NCBI GenBank assembly: GCA_009829735.1
Contig: CM020620.1
Location: 3,227,447 to 3,291,446, forward strand
Direction: 5' to 3'
DNA from: Pyropia yezoensis
Lineage: Eukaryota; Rhodophyta; Bangiophyceae; Bangiales; Bangiaceae
Length of the DNA stretch: 64,000 bases
Positions 21,701-30,871 of this stretch are shown here, piece after piece (positions within the stretch are counted from its first letter, which is position 1; each line of letters begins with the position of its first letter). Position numbers and translations under genes: made by a program. The notes beneath the pieces were generated by a model. The model was not told the origin of the DNA, searched no databases, and saw only the letters and a list, made by a program, of their open reading frames with translations.

Positions 21701-22751
21701 GTACCTCCTGGTTATCTGTGACCGCTTCACGAAACTTACGCGAGCGATCCCACTGGCAGAGATCACGGCCATGTCGGTCGTGTCAGCCTTCCTAGATCAC
21801 TGGGTTGCCGCGTATGGCATTCCGGATAGTACACTATCGGACAATGGACCGCAATTTGCGTCTGTACTGTTTCAGGGAGTGCTGGATATGTTGCGGGTGC
21901 GGGCAAACTATGCCACCCCCTACCACCCACAAACTAATGGGCAGGTGGAGCGCTTCAACAAAACTATTGTTAGGCAGCTGCGCCATTATGTGAGTGAGCA
22001 CGTGAAAACATGGGACCAATACATTTCTATTCTTACCACTGCCTACAATTCGCAGGTTCACTCATCTACCGGAGAAGTACCCCTCGCTTTTGTGACCCCC
22101 CGTCGCGTGCGGTCTATTGCTGTGCGGCGGTCGCTCCCAACTAGGGAGGATGGTGGCAGGACGCCTACTCCTACTGAGAGTAAGGCGGAGTTCGCTGCTA
22201 GGCTTGAAAACGTCATCCCTAAAGTCAGGGCTGAGATGAACAAAGCACAAAAGCGCTACAAGCGTACCTTTGACAAAAAGGTGCGCAACGCCAAGCATGT
22301 CCCCGAACAGGGTGACTGGATATTGGTCCACTCACACACCCCAACTGGGGGTAAGTTGGTATTCCAGACGAAGGGGCCGTACCAGGTCCTCCGTACTGAT
22401 GGGCGGCGCTTCACCATCGAAAGTGACGATGGGGTCCGCACAGTGAACGGACAGGACGTGGTCAAAGTTGCACCACCGCCTGCAGGCGACCCAGCTTGGG
22501 CGCGTGCGTTGGAAGCGTGGCGCCTCCCCTCACTGCCTGCGGCCAAACAGGGCCCGCAGGAGTACGTGTTCGATAAGATCATCGACCACGGCTGGGATGA
22601 GGACACTAACCGCCTCATGTTGAGGGTGCGTTGGTTTGGCTACAAAGCCAAGGATGATACGTGGGAGTATGTGGAGGACCTTCCCGCTGAGAAGTTCCGG
22701 GCGTACTGTGCCCGGAATGAGATAGACCCTAACAGTCCTCCCTCAACGTGA
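18591..22751 (+). CDS. pol: Family A Pol polyprotein (protease, RT, RNase H, integrase, chromodomain), right arm
   Basis: Ty3/gypsy polyprotein, 1386 open codons overlapping gag by about 180 nt; true pol begins near 18771. Protease: VLDTGSGASL (about residue 139). RT: FCIDYRKLNE, FSTLDCNAGYWQIP, LPFGLCNAPATF and YLDDIIVFS (about residues 480-590). RNase H: ILDVDASYD, TELEGLAVVWA and RCDHRALQF. Integrase: HHCC finger (EHNAPTGGH ... CTSCAQ), then the catalytic D (AMDLLGPLP), D (LSDNGPQF) and E (NGQVERFNK). A C-terminal chromodomain reads RVRWFGYKAKDDTWEYVEDL, the module that directs chromoviruses to modified histones. No stop or frameshift is visible. The ORF is preserved but the element lacks a 5' LTR, so it could only act in trans. 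Confidence 0.95.
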   Translation: MLGMRVRSRLRTKYVHAARVGLDRWWRSPHPQRSGRTRRPRTRRLPLRPQIRTPSRRETNDRWSWPPKLTTAASAKWVKRTNQPCRILRRPKGVRPPRVGLPKNVNPRRVIAVLTGEHFQVAGRVQLAPGRACCARIVLDTGSGASLIRKSLLPKEVKLQRWRSKADHLIDINGGVLPIVGAVTLPTRLGTHEVDVTYGVVENISVPLLLGTPYVVTQVPLICGPEYWVKLMNGETIPILGKGKSVAPVTVSQSKPVCSVREGFTATLRLARKVTLPPNSVAHVDVVTDYTGNGLVHPHPRLARKHQVHVALGTMDSKAGVPWRIQVMNLSSSPKYFKSGAKFGYIDQHEGPVVAVTLNAGASSDPKSGKEKHQAKSAASPRPYVNMEGVPPRLSVQVERLLDQYHKLWDGQLGLMRATQHRIELKPGAPPIRQKPYRGGPRSRALVKEQVARMEALDVIEASNAEWASPVVIIPKVDGTPRFCIDYRKLNESTVKDSYPLPRMDDCLDSLGEAKVFSTLDCNAGYWQIPIAPEDRHKTTFTCHCGTYQCKRLPFGLCNAPATFQRAMDMILAGVRWQICLVYLDDIIVFSRSPEEHIGHLGQVLKLLADAGVSLKASKCHLFTQEVEYLGHVVRPGRLSVNEKNLRAIRKAQYPRTQTQMRSFLGMCNVYRRFTKGFAKVAKPLNELVSSTLPKNLPPPSRVEQESFETLRDLLLKPPILAIPRLGGHYILDVDASYDQLGCVLLQQQPDKEYLPVGYFSKRLNSAEKNYGVTELEGLAVVWAVTSLRHYIEGEKFLIRCDHRALQFIFKTDCTNTRLNRWRVRLAPFNFDIEYRPGRQHALADGLSRVPTEGLDTNPVDEDIPIVGVVTRSGQALNPEAPGNKKYLPLSLDEMVKAQAEDPFCKSQRDTLDTVAEMRFFLGDDGLLMRRKVFQGTEHLVGPASLKDSILEREHNAPTGGHLGSSKLYQTLRTRYYWPSMVVDIYSWVAACTSCAQNRLMERRPTTAMLLFPAKEPFAALAMDLLGPLPVTEEGNQYLLVICDRFTKLTRAIPLAEITAMSVVSAFLDHWVAAYGIPDSTLSDNGPQFASVLFQGVLDMLRVRANYATPYHPQTNGQVERFNKTIVRQLRHYVSEHVKTWDQYISILTTAYNSQVHSSTGEVPLAFVTPRRVRSIAVRRSLPTREDGGRTPTPTESKAEFAARLENVIPKVRAEMNKAQKRYKRTFDKKVRNAKHVPEQGDWILVHSHTPTGGKLVFQTKGPYQVLRTDGRRFTIESDDGVRTVNGQDVVKVAPPPAGDPAWARALEAWRLPSLPAAKQGPQEYVFDKIIDHGWDEDTNRLMLRVRWFGYKAKDDTWEYVEDLPAEKFRAYCARNEIDPNSPPST

Positions 22752-22755
22752 GGGA
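22738..22755 (+). other. Hairpin at the A pol stop
   Basis: CCCTCAACGTGAGGG, two 6-bp arms around a 3-nt centre, overlaps the pol termination codon. It resembles the CAA(C/G)TTG palindromes common elsewhere in A. Whether it takes part in termination or 3'-end formation cannot be told. The following segment to 22862 is the intergenic mirror of 12341-12451. Confidence 0.4.
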
Positions 22756-22862
22756 AGGCCGAGCAACAGTGCCAAGAGAGTGTTTCAAGTCGAAGTGGTA
22801 CGCAGAGTGGCTTTTAACTACAGCCCTAACCCTCACACTCTCACAACAAAGGCAGCTGCCAA

Positions 22863-23270
22863 CTAGGCATGCATGCTAGACTCTCCAACCCCACGGCCCT
22901 CGCCCTCACGTGGAGGCGAGCGGCGAGACCCTCGGCGATAACGCTCCCCACCAGTCGGGGGGGCCGGCGGCTCCAAGTCGGACCCGTCGCGCCCCTCACG
23001 GTCGCGCATGTGGCGACGACCGCGGCTGCTCTTCTGCTTAGTCTTGCGCGCAAGTTGGCGACGCAGACGCCGGACCGACTCCGACTCTGACGGAGTCGAG
23101 GACTCCGAGACGGAGTAGGACAACTCGTCTTCCGACACGGAAGGAGAGCGCCGCGAGCGTCGGCGACGACGGCGAGGAGGCGAGTATGCCCGGCTCGCAC
23201 GACGTTTGCCACGCCCAAGTGGGGCTGGCTGGGGCATAATAGCCCCAATGCGAGCCAGCTCGGCCGTCAT
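22863..23270 (-). CDS. RS-rich basic extension of the accessory gene, right arm
   Basis: Mirror of 11933-12340 and apparently identical in sequence. It is in frame with and downstream of the stop of 23274-24806. The same TAG TTT ATG junction occurs here, so the interruption predates the palindrome or was copied between the arms. Confidence 0.6.
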   Translation of the reverse strand: MTAELARIGAIMPQPAPLGRGKRRASRAYSPPRRRRRRSRRSPSVSEDELSYSVSESSTPSESESVRRLRRQLARKTKQKSSRGRRHMRDREGRDGSDLEPPAPPTGGERYRRGSRRSPPREGEGRGVGESSMHA

Positions 23271-23273
23271 AAA

Positions 23274-24806
23274 CTACGCCACCGACTCGCAACTCGCGGT
23301 CGACACCACAGTACGAACGCGCTCCTCAAGTTGAGGAGTCTCGGAAGTTTGAAGGGTTGCGGTCGACGCGGCCAACCAGGAAATGGTGCGCACCAACGTG
23401 GTGATCATCATCTCTGAGGTTAGGGGCGTGGGCGGTAACACCAACTTCGGGTATACCGTCAGGAGGGTGGCCCCCAAGTTGGGGGACACCGGGGTGGACG
23501 ACTCAACGGCCACGCTAATCGGGATGTCCCCGTGCGGCTGGTAGGGGACAGGAGGAAGCGGAGGGGCACGCCGAGGTGGCGGGACCCGGGTGTAACTGCG
23601 ACCCCGACTTGGGGCCCCCGCAGTGGGTTGAGTCATATGGTCATCATGTGAGGGCACGGCCATAACTATGGCCTTGTCCGGGGGTGGCGCAGTGTGGCGA
23701 TCCACCCCCTGGGCATACGGGTAGTCCCCGATGCCCAACCCCTCTCGTAGGACCACACGGCCGTCATGAAGTTCACGAGCGACCCATACGAACTGGCGAA
23801 GTGCGCCATCGTCCTTGGGCCCACGAGTGGGGCGGCGCAACTTGTGTTCGATGCTCTCCCACTCGATAAACTTGTGGAGGCGGAGCATCTCCTCAAGTAG
23901 AGTGAGTTGTCCTGATGAGCACCCCTCAGCAACTAGCTGAGGGGTGAGCTGTTCCAAACCTTGGATAAGCCGGGGGGGGAGATGCCAGAGCATCCCCCGC
24001 CGCTGAACACAAGACACCCAGGTCGACATGACCTCGAGGAGCCACTGGGTGGCCAACATGGCCCACACCAGGTGATTAGGGCCAGCCATCAACATGACGG
24101 AACCGAAGTGGTCAAGCAACCGTGGCAGCAACGCCGGGAACCCATAGGGGACCTCAACTTGAGGCCACCACTCGGGCTTCTTCGGATAGTACTGCTCCTT
24201 ACGGGCAGCAGATTGTTGAGGAAACTCAAGTTGAGCCGAGGTCACCAAGTAGGGACCTCGCCGGAAGTCCTTCTCCATCCGCACATCAAAGTGATGAGTG
24301 TGCGGATCGGCCTCGTGAAGGTACGGGGGGCGAGTTGCCACCGCGTCCCAAGTAAAGGTCGGCAAGTCGCCGGGGCCCGGGATAGTTCCCCCGCGGTCCA
24401 CCATGGCCTTGGCCCGCTGTATGTCTTCGACCTCCTCGTCATCCAGGAAGGCAAACTGGTCCGTCCTGAAGCCGGCAGGGAACCCGACCCTACGGGGATA
24501 CTTCTCCCGTAGGCGGTCCCATACCCGACCCATCGCTGCGCCAAGTCGGCCACAGCGAAGAACAGTCAACACCTCCTCATATAGAGGCCAAGCGGGGTAA
24601 AACCACCGCCCCAAGGCCTCACGCGGGACAACTTGTCCCGCCTCCGGGGGAGATCCCGCCGTCAATCCAAAGCCGGGTGACGCGGGAGTCCCATCCCCCG
24701 GAGCGATCGCGGAGCCCCCGCCGGAAGTCCCGGCGGGCGCTGCACTGTAGGACGTGTCCTCCATACGTTCGTCGAGAGAGTCCGTCTCCACCCCCGGGGT
24801 CGCCAT
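23274..24806 (-). CDS. Opposite-strand accessory gene of family A, right arm
   Basis: Mirror of 10397-11929; ATG at 24806. It differs from the left copy at a handful of residues (for example ATSYG/DTSYS, WSYPAW/WFYPAW, EEG/EEV, TEYPK/TVYPK) with no frameshift or extra stop. This pattern suggests the reading frame is tolerated or kept. The gene converges on A pol; its own promoter should lie in 24807-25208, between the ATG and the 3' LTR. Function unknown. Confidence 0.7.
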   Translation of the reverse strand: MATPGVETDSLDERMEDTSYSAAPAGTSGGGSAIAPGDGTPASPGFGLTAGSPPEAGQVVPREALGRWFYPAWPLYEEVLTVLRCGRLGAAMGRVWDRLREKYPRRVGFPAGFRTDQFAFLDDEEVEDIQRAKAMVDRGGTIPGPGDLPTFTWDAVATRPPYLHEADPHTHHFDVRMEKDFRRGPYLVTSAQLEFPQQSAARKEQYYPKKPEWWPQVEVPYGFPALLPRLLDHFGSVMLMAGPNHLVWAMLATQWLLEVMSTWVSCVQRRGMLWHLPPRLIQGLEQLTPQLVAEGCSSGQLTLLEEMLRLHKFIEWESIEHKLRRPTRGPKDDGALRQFVWVARELHDGRVVLREGLGIGDYPYAQGVDRHTAPPPDKAIVMAVPSHDDHMTQPTAGAPSRGRSYTRVPPPRRAPPLPPVPYQPHGDIPISVAVESSTPVSPNLGATLLTVYPKLVLPPTPLTSEMMITTLVRTISWLAASTATLQTSETPQLEERVRTVVSTASCESVA

Positions 24807-25208
24807 GGCTCTCCCCAAGTTGGGAAGAGCCGTCCTGGCTACAGCGGCACGAGACCCGCCTCGAGTTGAGGGGGGCTCGGATCGTGGGTAAATGGGTGGC
24901 CTCCCCAGCGTGGGGCGGCCAAGGGGAAGGTGAAGGGGATGTGTTCGTGATGGTGAAGTGAGAACCGGGGAGAGCAAGCTGTTGAGTGGGCAAGCTTGAG
25001 GAGTGGGGCGGTCAACGTGACCGCCTCCACGTCCACGTTACGTACTCAAGGGGGGACAGCAAGTCGCGCCCCCCATCGCCGAGACGCGCGTTTACGCACC
25101 CCCTCACAGGGCCGACCGGGTCGGTCGGAACTGAGGAGAGGGGAGTGTGGCAGTATTGACCCCAAGGTAGGGGGGGCAACACGTGCCATGCAAGGGGCGG
25201 CAGGCCAC
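24807..25208. other. Leader or promoter region of the accessory gene, right arm
   Basis: About 400 bp without a supported gene between the accessory ATG and the A 3' LTR. A purine-rich tract (CAAGGGGCGGCAGG) just before the LTR at 25209 is a possible polypurine tract. The mirror on the left is 9996-10396. Confidence 0.4.
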
Positions 25209-25613
25209 TAGCCTGATCCGTTCCTCCCCCTGCATTTGGGTCCATATTCCCTAAGTTTGGGATAGTTAGCTTAGTAGGAAATCCAACTTGGATTTGAGGG
25301 TTTTCTGCATTTATCGTCTTGAATTTTGGTGTAGCCCGGTGGGCAGGTGCTGGGGTGGGAGATTCTGAGTGGCGAGATTCTGAGGGACCCTGGGGGGATA
25401 AGGGGAGGGACAGCGGGGCTTGGCCCTGCGTCCCCGTCCCGACCAAGAAACTGTTGGACCACACACCATCCTCTTGTTTGTCCGTGGGGGGTTTGCCCCA
25501 CGACGGGGACAGAGTGTGTGCGACTTGCACTTCTTCCGGTTCCCCCCGACACGGGAGGCAGCCCCTGTACACCGCCCCAACTTGAGTGCCGTGTGTGCAA
25601 GTGGTTTGTGCCA
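25209..25613 (+). repeat. Family A 3' LTR, right arm
   Basis: Runs from TAGCCTGATCC to GGTTTGTGCCA. It contains the 17-bp odd palindrome AAATCCAACTTGGATTT (25279-25295) and CCCCAACTTG near 25575. It aligns along its length with the LTR at 1238-1645 and, inverted, with 9591-9995. Confidence 0.75.
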
Positions 25614-26083
25614 CAATGCCTGCTGGCAGAGCCAACAGATACGCACGGTAGTTCTCACGGGGAAGAGGAAAGCAAACGCGCAGATCTCTTTTTCTCCCTG
25701 AGGGCGCGGGCCAAGGGCGCCTCGCTGTCCCTTTAACGTGCATCTGGGGGAGCCTCGGCCCGTTGACCAGGTAGCCCCCCCCCCTTCCCCCGAGTGGCCC
25801 CGACCCGAGTCTAACCTTGTCAGGTCGGGGGCCACTATCACGTCGAATTCTATTTTCCCTCACTAATCTCACACTCAAATTCTCTCAAATCAAGTCCCAC
25901 ACAAATACGCAAAAACCCATCAGCAGACCCTCTCTCACGTGTGGGTAGCGTAGCTCATCGTATCCCAGTGCCGGGCACGGGTCACGGCCGCAAACGATCC
26001 GCACACGGCGGGCGTGTCCTGGCACCTGGTGCCCCCTGGTCGCCATCCCGGGTCGGCGCCATGTCGTGGCCTGGGATGCTACA
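25614..26083 (+). mobile_element. Family C solo LTR, 3' part
   Basis: Remainder of the C LTR begun at 9514. It matches 4136-4612 and, reversed, 30327-30790. It ends GGGATGCTACA at 26083 and is followed directly by the second AAGTG. Together with 9514-9590 it makes a solo LTR of about 550 bp into which palindrome 2 was placed. Cysteine-rich frames read through it belong to no gene I can support. Confidence 0.8.
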
Positions 26084-28468
26084 AAGTGCCACCTGTTTGA
26101 GACTGAGGTTGAATGCCTGGGGCACGAGCCGAGCCCGGGGGAGTTTCGGGTCCACGAAAAGAATATCAAGGCTCCTCGGCAAGCCCGACAACCTAAGACC
26201 CAGACGGAACTCATGAGCTTTCTGCGTATGTGAAACGTCTACCGCTGGCTTGTACGAAGCTATGACCTGATGGCCAAGCCGGTGACTAAGCTCACCAGCA
26301 AGAAGCTTTCTGCACAGCTCCCGGTGTTCGATGAGAAGCAGACAGCCGCCTTCGAGGAGGTCAAGAAGCGCCTGACCACGACTCCAGTACTGGCGGTACC
26401 CAAGCGGGAGGGCCAGTTTGTTCTAGAGACTGACGCCTGCGGCGTCCAGGTGGGGTGCACTCTACTCCACCAACAGCCTAAAGGGCACTTCTTCCCGGTG
26501 GGCTACTACAGTCGCGTCTTGACTCCGGCCGAAATCAACTATTCCACGACGGAACGCGAGTGCTTGGCGGTCGTCCGGGCTTGTTTCCTGCTACGCCCCT
26601 ATCTAGAAGGACAAGAGTTTCTCATCCGGACGGACCACGCCAGCCTGAGGTGGCCGCTATGCTTGGACAGCAGCCAAGGAAGGGTCTCCCGGTGGCGTCT
26701 ACGCCTCTCGGAATTCAAGTACAAGGTGTGCACCAAAGCAGGGAGGGAGCACCACTGCGCCGACACCATGTCCCGGTTAGAGACTCCTGCAGCCGATAAG
26801 GGCCCAATCCAGGAGGAAGGCCCCAGTTTCATCCTCCCGAATGTCGGACGTGGTTTGCTCGCACCTCTGCCCGGATCGCCTGAAGCCCACCAACTGGTAC
26901 CCATTCACCGGATGCTAGAGGCGCAGCTCAAGGATCCTCATTGCTTAGAGCTCCGCCACCAGATGGACCTGAACCGGGATCGTTGCCTCTCCGAGTCCAC
27001 GGAAGGACTCTTGATACGGGTATCACTCTTTGATGGGGCAACTCAAGTCTACGTACCCCGAAATCTACGAGATGATATCCTCCGCCTCGAACACTCGTCT
27101 CCCCAGGTCGGACACCATGGCATCAACTGGATGTATGCCTCGATGCGGCGGCACTTCTTCTGAGAAACCATGGCAAGTGACGTCCACGAGCATCTAGAGG
27201 CTTGTGTCTCCTGTGCAAGGAACCGGTTGACCCAGAGGAAGAAGACTTCTCAGTTACGCCCGCTTCCTGCGGCGGAGCCTTTTGCAAGCTTGAGTATGGA
27301 CATCCTAGGGCGCCTACCTGAGACGTCCAGTGGCAACGTACTCCTGCTTATTATCTGTGACCGGTTCTCCAAGTTCACCCGAGCAATTCCGCTAAGGACC
27401 ATCACGGCCTGGGACGTTACGCCGGCCTTCTGCCAGTACTAGATAGCTGCCTATGGCCCTTCGTACTCCATCACAACCGACAACGGTCCCCAGTTTGCAT
27501 TCCTGTTCTTCCGAGGAGTCTGTGACCTGATGGGTATCAAGAACTTGTTTACTACGACGTATCACCTACAAACGACCGGTCAAGTGGAACGATTCAACCG
27601 CACCCTGATGGACATGCTTCGGCACTACGTTGAGGAGCATCAAGAAGACTGGTACGAGCTCCTGGCCGTCCTCACTCTAGCCTAGAACTCTCGTGTTCAC
27701 CGGACAACAGCGGTAGCTCCACTAGACTTTGTTACCCCAAGGCGGCTGACCAACTTCTCCCTGGAAAGAATACCGGACGGTCTACAGCCTGCCCTGAATT
27801 CGAGCCTCAAGGCAAAGGACGAGTTTTTGGAACAACTGAAGCTCCTTCTCCCACAAGTCAAAGAGTCAATCGCGAAGACCCAGGAGCGATACAAGCTGGA
27901 CTACGACAAGTGTGTCCGGGAAAAGAACAAGGAACTGGGTGGTGGCGACTGGGCTTTCGAGGACAATCACAGCAAGATCCGGGGGAAGCAGGACGCCAAG
28001 ACGGATGGGCCCTATGAAATCCTGAGTACAGACGGCTGGACATTCGTTCTAGACGTGGATGGCTCTCCGTACCGGGTAAGCAGCGACCACGTCACTCGAG
28101 CTCCACCGCCAAGCGAGCGGGACCAGACCCGTCGGAAGCGTGCCGCAGTACCCTGGTTATCCCAACAAGCAGGCCGAGAATACGTCTACGTCAAGTTTGT
28201 AGACCATGCCTGGATGTAGGGACGCCTATACCTGCGACTAAGCTGGTTCGGTTTCAACACGGCTGATGATACCTGGGAACCCTCCAACCGGTTGCGCATT
28301 GCTGATGTCTGCGCCTACATCCGGCGGAACGGGATTGAAGGCACTCCGGTAGCCAGTCCTGGTAAGATCCTGGAGTCGGACTCGGAGGATGTCGAGAAGG
28401 AAGGAGCTGACCAGGGTTTGCGGGACGAGGCGAGCCTTGCCGCAACGGACGTGGATGAAAAAGACTAA
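26084..28468 (+). pseudogene. pol: Family B pol, second half (RT end, RNase H, integrase, chromodomain)
   Basis: Continues the B pol of 7799-9513 in the same frame, starting at the AAGTG duplication (KCHLFE...). RNase H (LETDACGVQVGC, TERECLAVVRA, RTDHASLRW), a zinc finger and integrase (SMDILGRLPE, TTDNGPQF, GQVERFNR) follow, then a chromodomain-like end (LRLSWFGFNTADDTWEP). Five in-frame stops kill it: TGA 26231, TGA 27161, TAG 27440, TAG 27683 and TAG 28217. The natural stop is TAA 28466-28468. The register is kept throughout, so decay is by point mutation. The last 215 bp overlap the opposite-strand accessory frame. Confidence 0.9.
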
Positions 28469-30326
28469 GAAAAGAGAACGGGTGTATCAAGGAAACAAGC
28501 ACTACAAGCATGGAACTACTAAGAAATAAGCAAGCACCCGCTCGAGCAACCCTTATCTCCGCCTCTTCCCTCCTCCCTTCTCCCGTGACTCCCACCTTCG
28601 TTGCCCTCAAGTATTTCTCCCGGCGCGCGCGCTGCGCCGCAGGAGCGTGCTCCAGCGCCTCGTCAGCAGCACGGCGGGACCCAGAGGATGACAGGATGAC
28701 GTCGTGAGGCGGCCGAGACGCCTCGACCTGCTCCGCCACCGGAGCTGCATTTGTAGCCGCCGGACGCTTTCGCTCCTCCAAGTACTCCCGCCGACGCTCC
28801 TGGAAACTCGTCAAGGTCCTTGGCCAGCTCTGGGCCAGTCCATGCCGGGTCAAGGTCGCAAGGAGCTCACCAACCACCGGACTCTCCGACATCTGGCCGC
28901 TGTCCGCACCTGCAAACACCTGGTCGACCACGTCGTTCAAGACGCTGGCATAATTGCCCAGCACCAAGAAAGACCCGACGCCCTCAACCTGTACCGGAAG
29001 TCGGCCCAGCTGATCCTCGATCATGCCCACATCGTACAGGTCGCACGCCGGGCCACCTTGAGTCAGGTACCAGTCGGGCGCCCGGAAGCGGAAAAGGCGC
29101 AGAGTCGGCGCCAGAATCATAAACCTACCTGAGGACGCCACACCCGGACGGCTAGCCCCGACGCCGGAAACAGGAGTACGCAACTCAAGGGTGGGCACCG
29201 AGCCGCCACCAGCCGTTGAAGTCGCACGAGGAGGAGCACCCGGGGTAGTAGGCGACCGGATGGTACCGCCGGGAGCAACACCGAGAGCCGCAGCAGGCAA
29301 ACGCGATGCCGGAGGAGCCTGAAGCACCGGTGCAGGAAGGGCCTGGCGCGCAAGCGCCGGCGACGGCGAAGGCGAATCTACTGGTGCAGCAGGAGCAACC
29401 GGAGGAACTCGAACACCTGCAGACGCCCGACCAACCGCCGCAGCCCAGCCCGACTCTTGCACCGGCGGACCAGGTGGCAGCAGGTCCGAGGCGGCCGCCA
29501 CAGGAAGACCTCCCAGCTGCGGCCACCCCGGCAGTGGCGCTGCCAGCTGCACCTTGGCTGGAAAAGTCTGGTAGACCACCAGCACCCAACCTATCCATCC
29601 CGACGCGGACTTTTCTGGTCCGCGATCGAGCTCAAGACTGACCGGTCGTACACCGGGAGTTGACGCCGGAAGTCGATCATCAACTGGAAGAGCTCCTTGT
29701 ACTCCACATCCTGGCTGCACAAGAAGTCGACGGTCATCTTCTTGACAATCCAGACCATCATGAGGTCCGAGAGAAACCAGAGCTGGTTGGACACCAAGAC
29801 CTCGTGAAGCCAGTGGTTGGCGGCCAAGACCGTCATCTCGGAAATATACATCATGTACGGGATCGAGTGGAAGAAGCCCTTGATCGACGCCTGGGTGAGA
29901 GCGTCCAGGGAGTACCAGGTGAAGGGGATGCTCGACGGTGCGAGCCCGACCGGGATCTCTACTACCTGCTGCTGCGGGATGACCTTGGGGTAGTACGCCG
30001 CCCGGCTGGCCTTGTCCAGCTTACAGAAATCCTGGTGGTTGCAGCTCACAATGTAGTCCCGCTGGCACCCCCGACGCTTGCCTTGCTCACGCGCCGGCGA
30101 CAACATGGAGTATGTCCGGATCAAGAAGGGCGGCCCCAGAGCGACCATCTCCGGACAGGGATCACAAGTCAAGTTCCCCGGTCCCTTGAGCGCCTTAACC
30201 CAAACCTTGAGCGCTCTGCGGAAGTAATCCTCCTCCTCCGGCCACCGCAGCACCGACGCAGACACTCGGCGCTCGGTCGAGGGAAGATCCGGCATCAGCG
30301 CAAAAGGGACTGGCCCTGCCTTGTCG
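28254..30326 (-). pseudogene. Opposite-strand accessory gene of family B, frameshifted and 5'-truncated
   Basis: Two overlapping minus-strand frames, about 29591-30326 and 28254-29720, join by a one-step frame change near 29600-29720. The upstream part (AAYYPKVIPQQQVVEIPVGL ... MTVLAANHWLHEVL) lines up with the A accessory protein (EQYYPKKPEWWPQVEVPYGF ... WAMLATQWLLEVM). Then come a proline/alanine-rich linker and a basic, serine-containing tail (SFQERRREYLEERKRPAA ... SSSGSRRAADEAL). The start is lost because a C LTR begins at 30326/30327. Its position, downstream of and convergent with pol, is the same as in A. It is not a coding-strand shadow of pol: only the last 215 bp overlap pol. Confidence 0.6.
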
Positions 30327-30871
30327 TCGACCCGGGATGGCGACCAGGTGGCACCAGGTGCCAGGACACGCCCGCCGTGTGGGGATGGTTTGCGGCCGTG
30401 GCCCGTGCCCGGCACTGGGATGCGATGAACTACGCTACCCACACGTGAGAGAGGGATTTCTGATGGGTTTTTGTATACTTGTGAGGGACTTCATTTGAGA
30501 GAATTTGAGTGTGAGATTAGTGAGTGGGAATAGAATTAGTAGTGATAATAGCCCCCGACCTGACGAGGTTAGACTCGGGTCGGGGCCACTCGGGGATATG
30601 GGGGGGCTACCTGGCCAACGTGCCGAGGCTCCCCCAGATGCACGTTAAGAGGGACAGCGAGGCGCCCTTGGCCCGCGCCGTCGAGGAAAAGGAGATCTGC
30701 GTGTTTGCTTTCCTCTTCCCCGTGTGCACTTCCGCGCGTATCTGTTGGCTCTGCCAGCAGGCACGTGAGGCAGCAGGCATTCCACTCTCGTAGTTCCCCT
30801 TTCTGTGTTTCCTGTCCCTTTCCCCCGAGGGACACTGACACGTGTCTGAGAGGATCGAGTTTTATACCACA
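30327..30871 (-). mobile_element. Family C LTR, third copy, reversed
   Basis: The plus strand reads the reverse complement of the C LTR, from GACCCGGGATGGCGACCAGG (about 25 bp short of the terminus) to TATACCACA at 30871. Read in its own direction the LTR starts TGTGGTATAAAACTCGATCC, which carries a TATAAAA not present at the start of the copy at 9514 (TGTTGCACCCCGATCC). It truncates the B accessory gene. It may be the B 3' LTR or an independent insertion; the missing terminus prevents a duplication test. Confidence 0.7.

Larger units (their letters stand above)
9591..25613. repeat. Palindrome 2: two family A elements head to head, arms about 7.95 kb
   Basis: The left arm (9591-17538) is the reverse complement of the right arm (17665-25613), with paired positions summing to about 35203-35204. 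The spacer 17539-17664 is about 126 bp. Each arm is an A element without 5' LTR and gag N-terminus, but with gag, pol, the opposite-strand gene and the 3' LTR. The 5' ends face each other. Both arms stop at the same gag position, at a CCTCAAGTTGAGG palindrome (17529-17541) on the left and CCTCAACGTGAGG on the right. Arms differ by scattered substitutions and one gag frameshift, so they are not simple copies of one read. Confidence 0.92.

Noticed and set aside
26084..28468. Repeat-induced point mutation as the cause of stops in B pol
   Set aside because: Compared with A pol, only two of five stops (27161 and 27440) fit a G-to-A change in TGG; the others need different changes.
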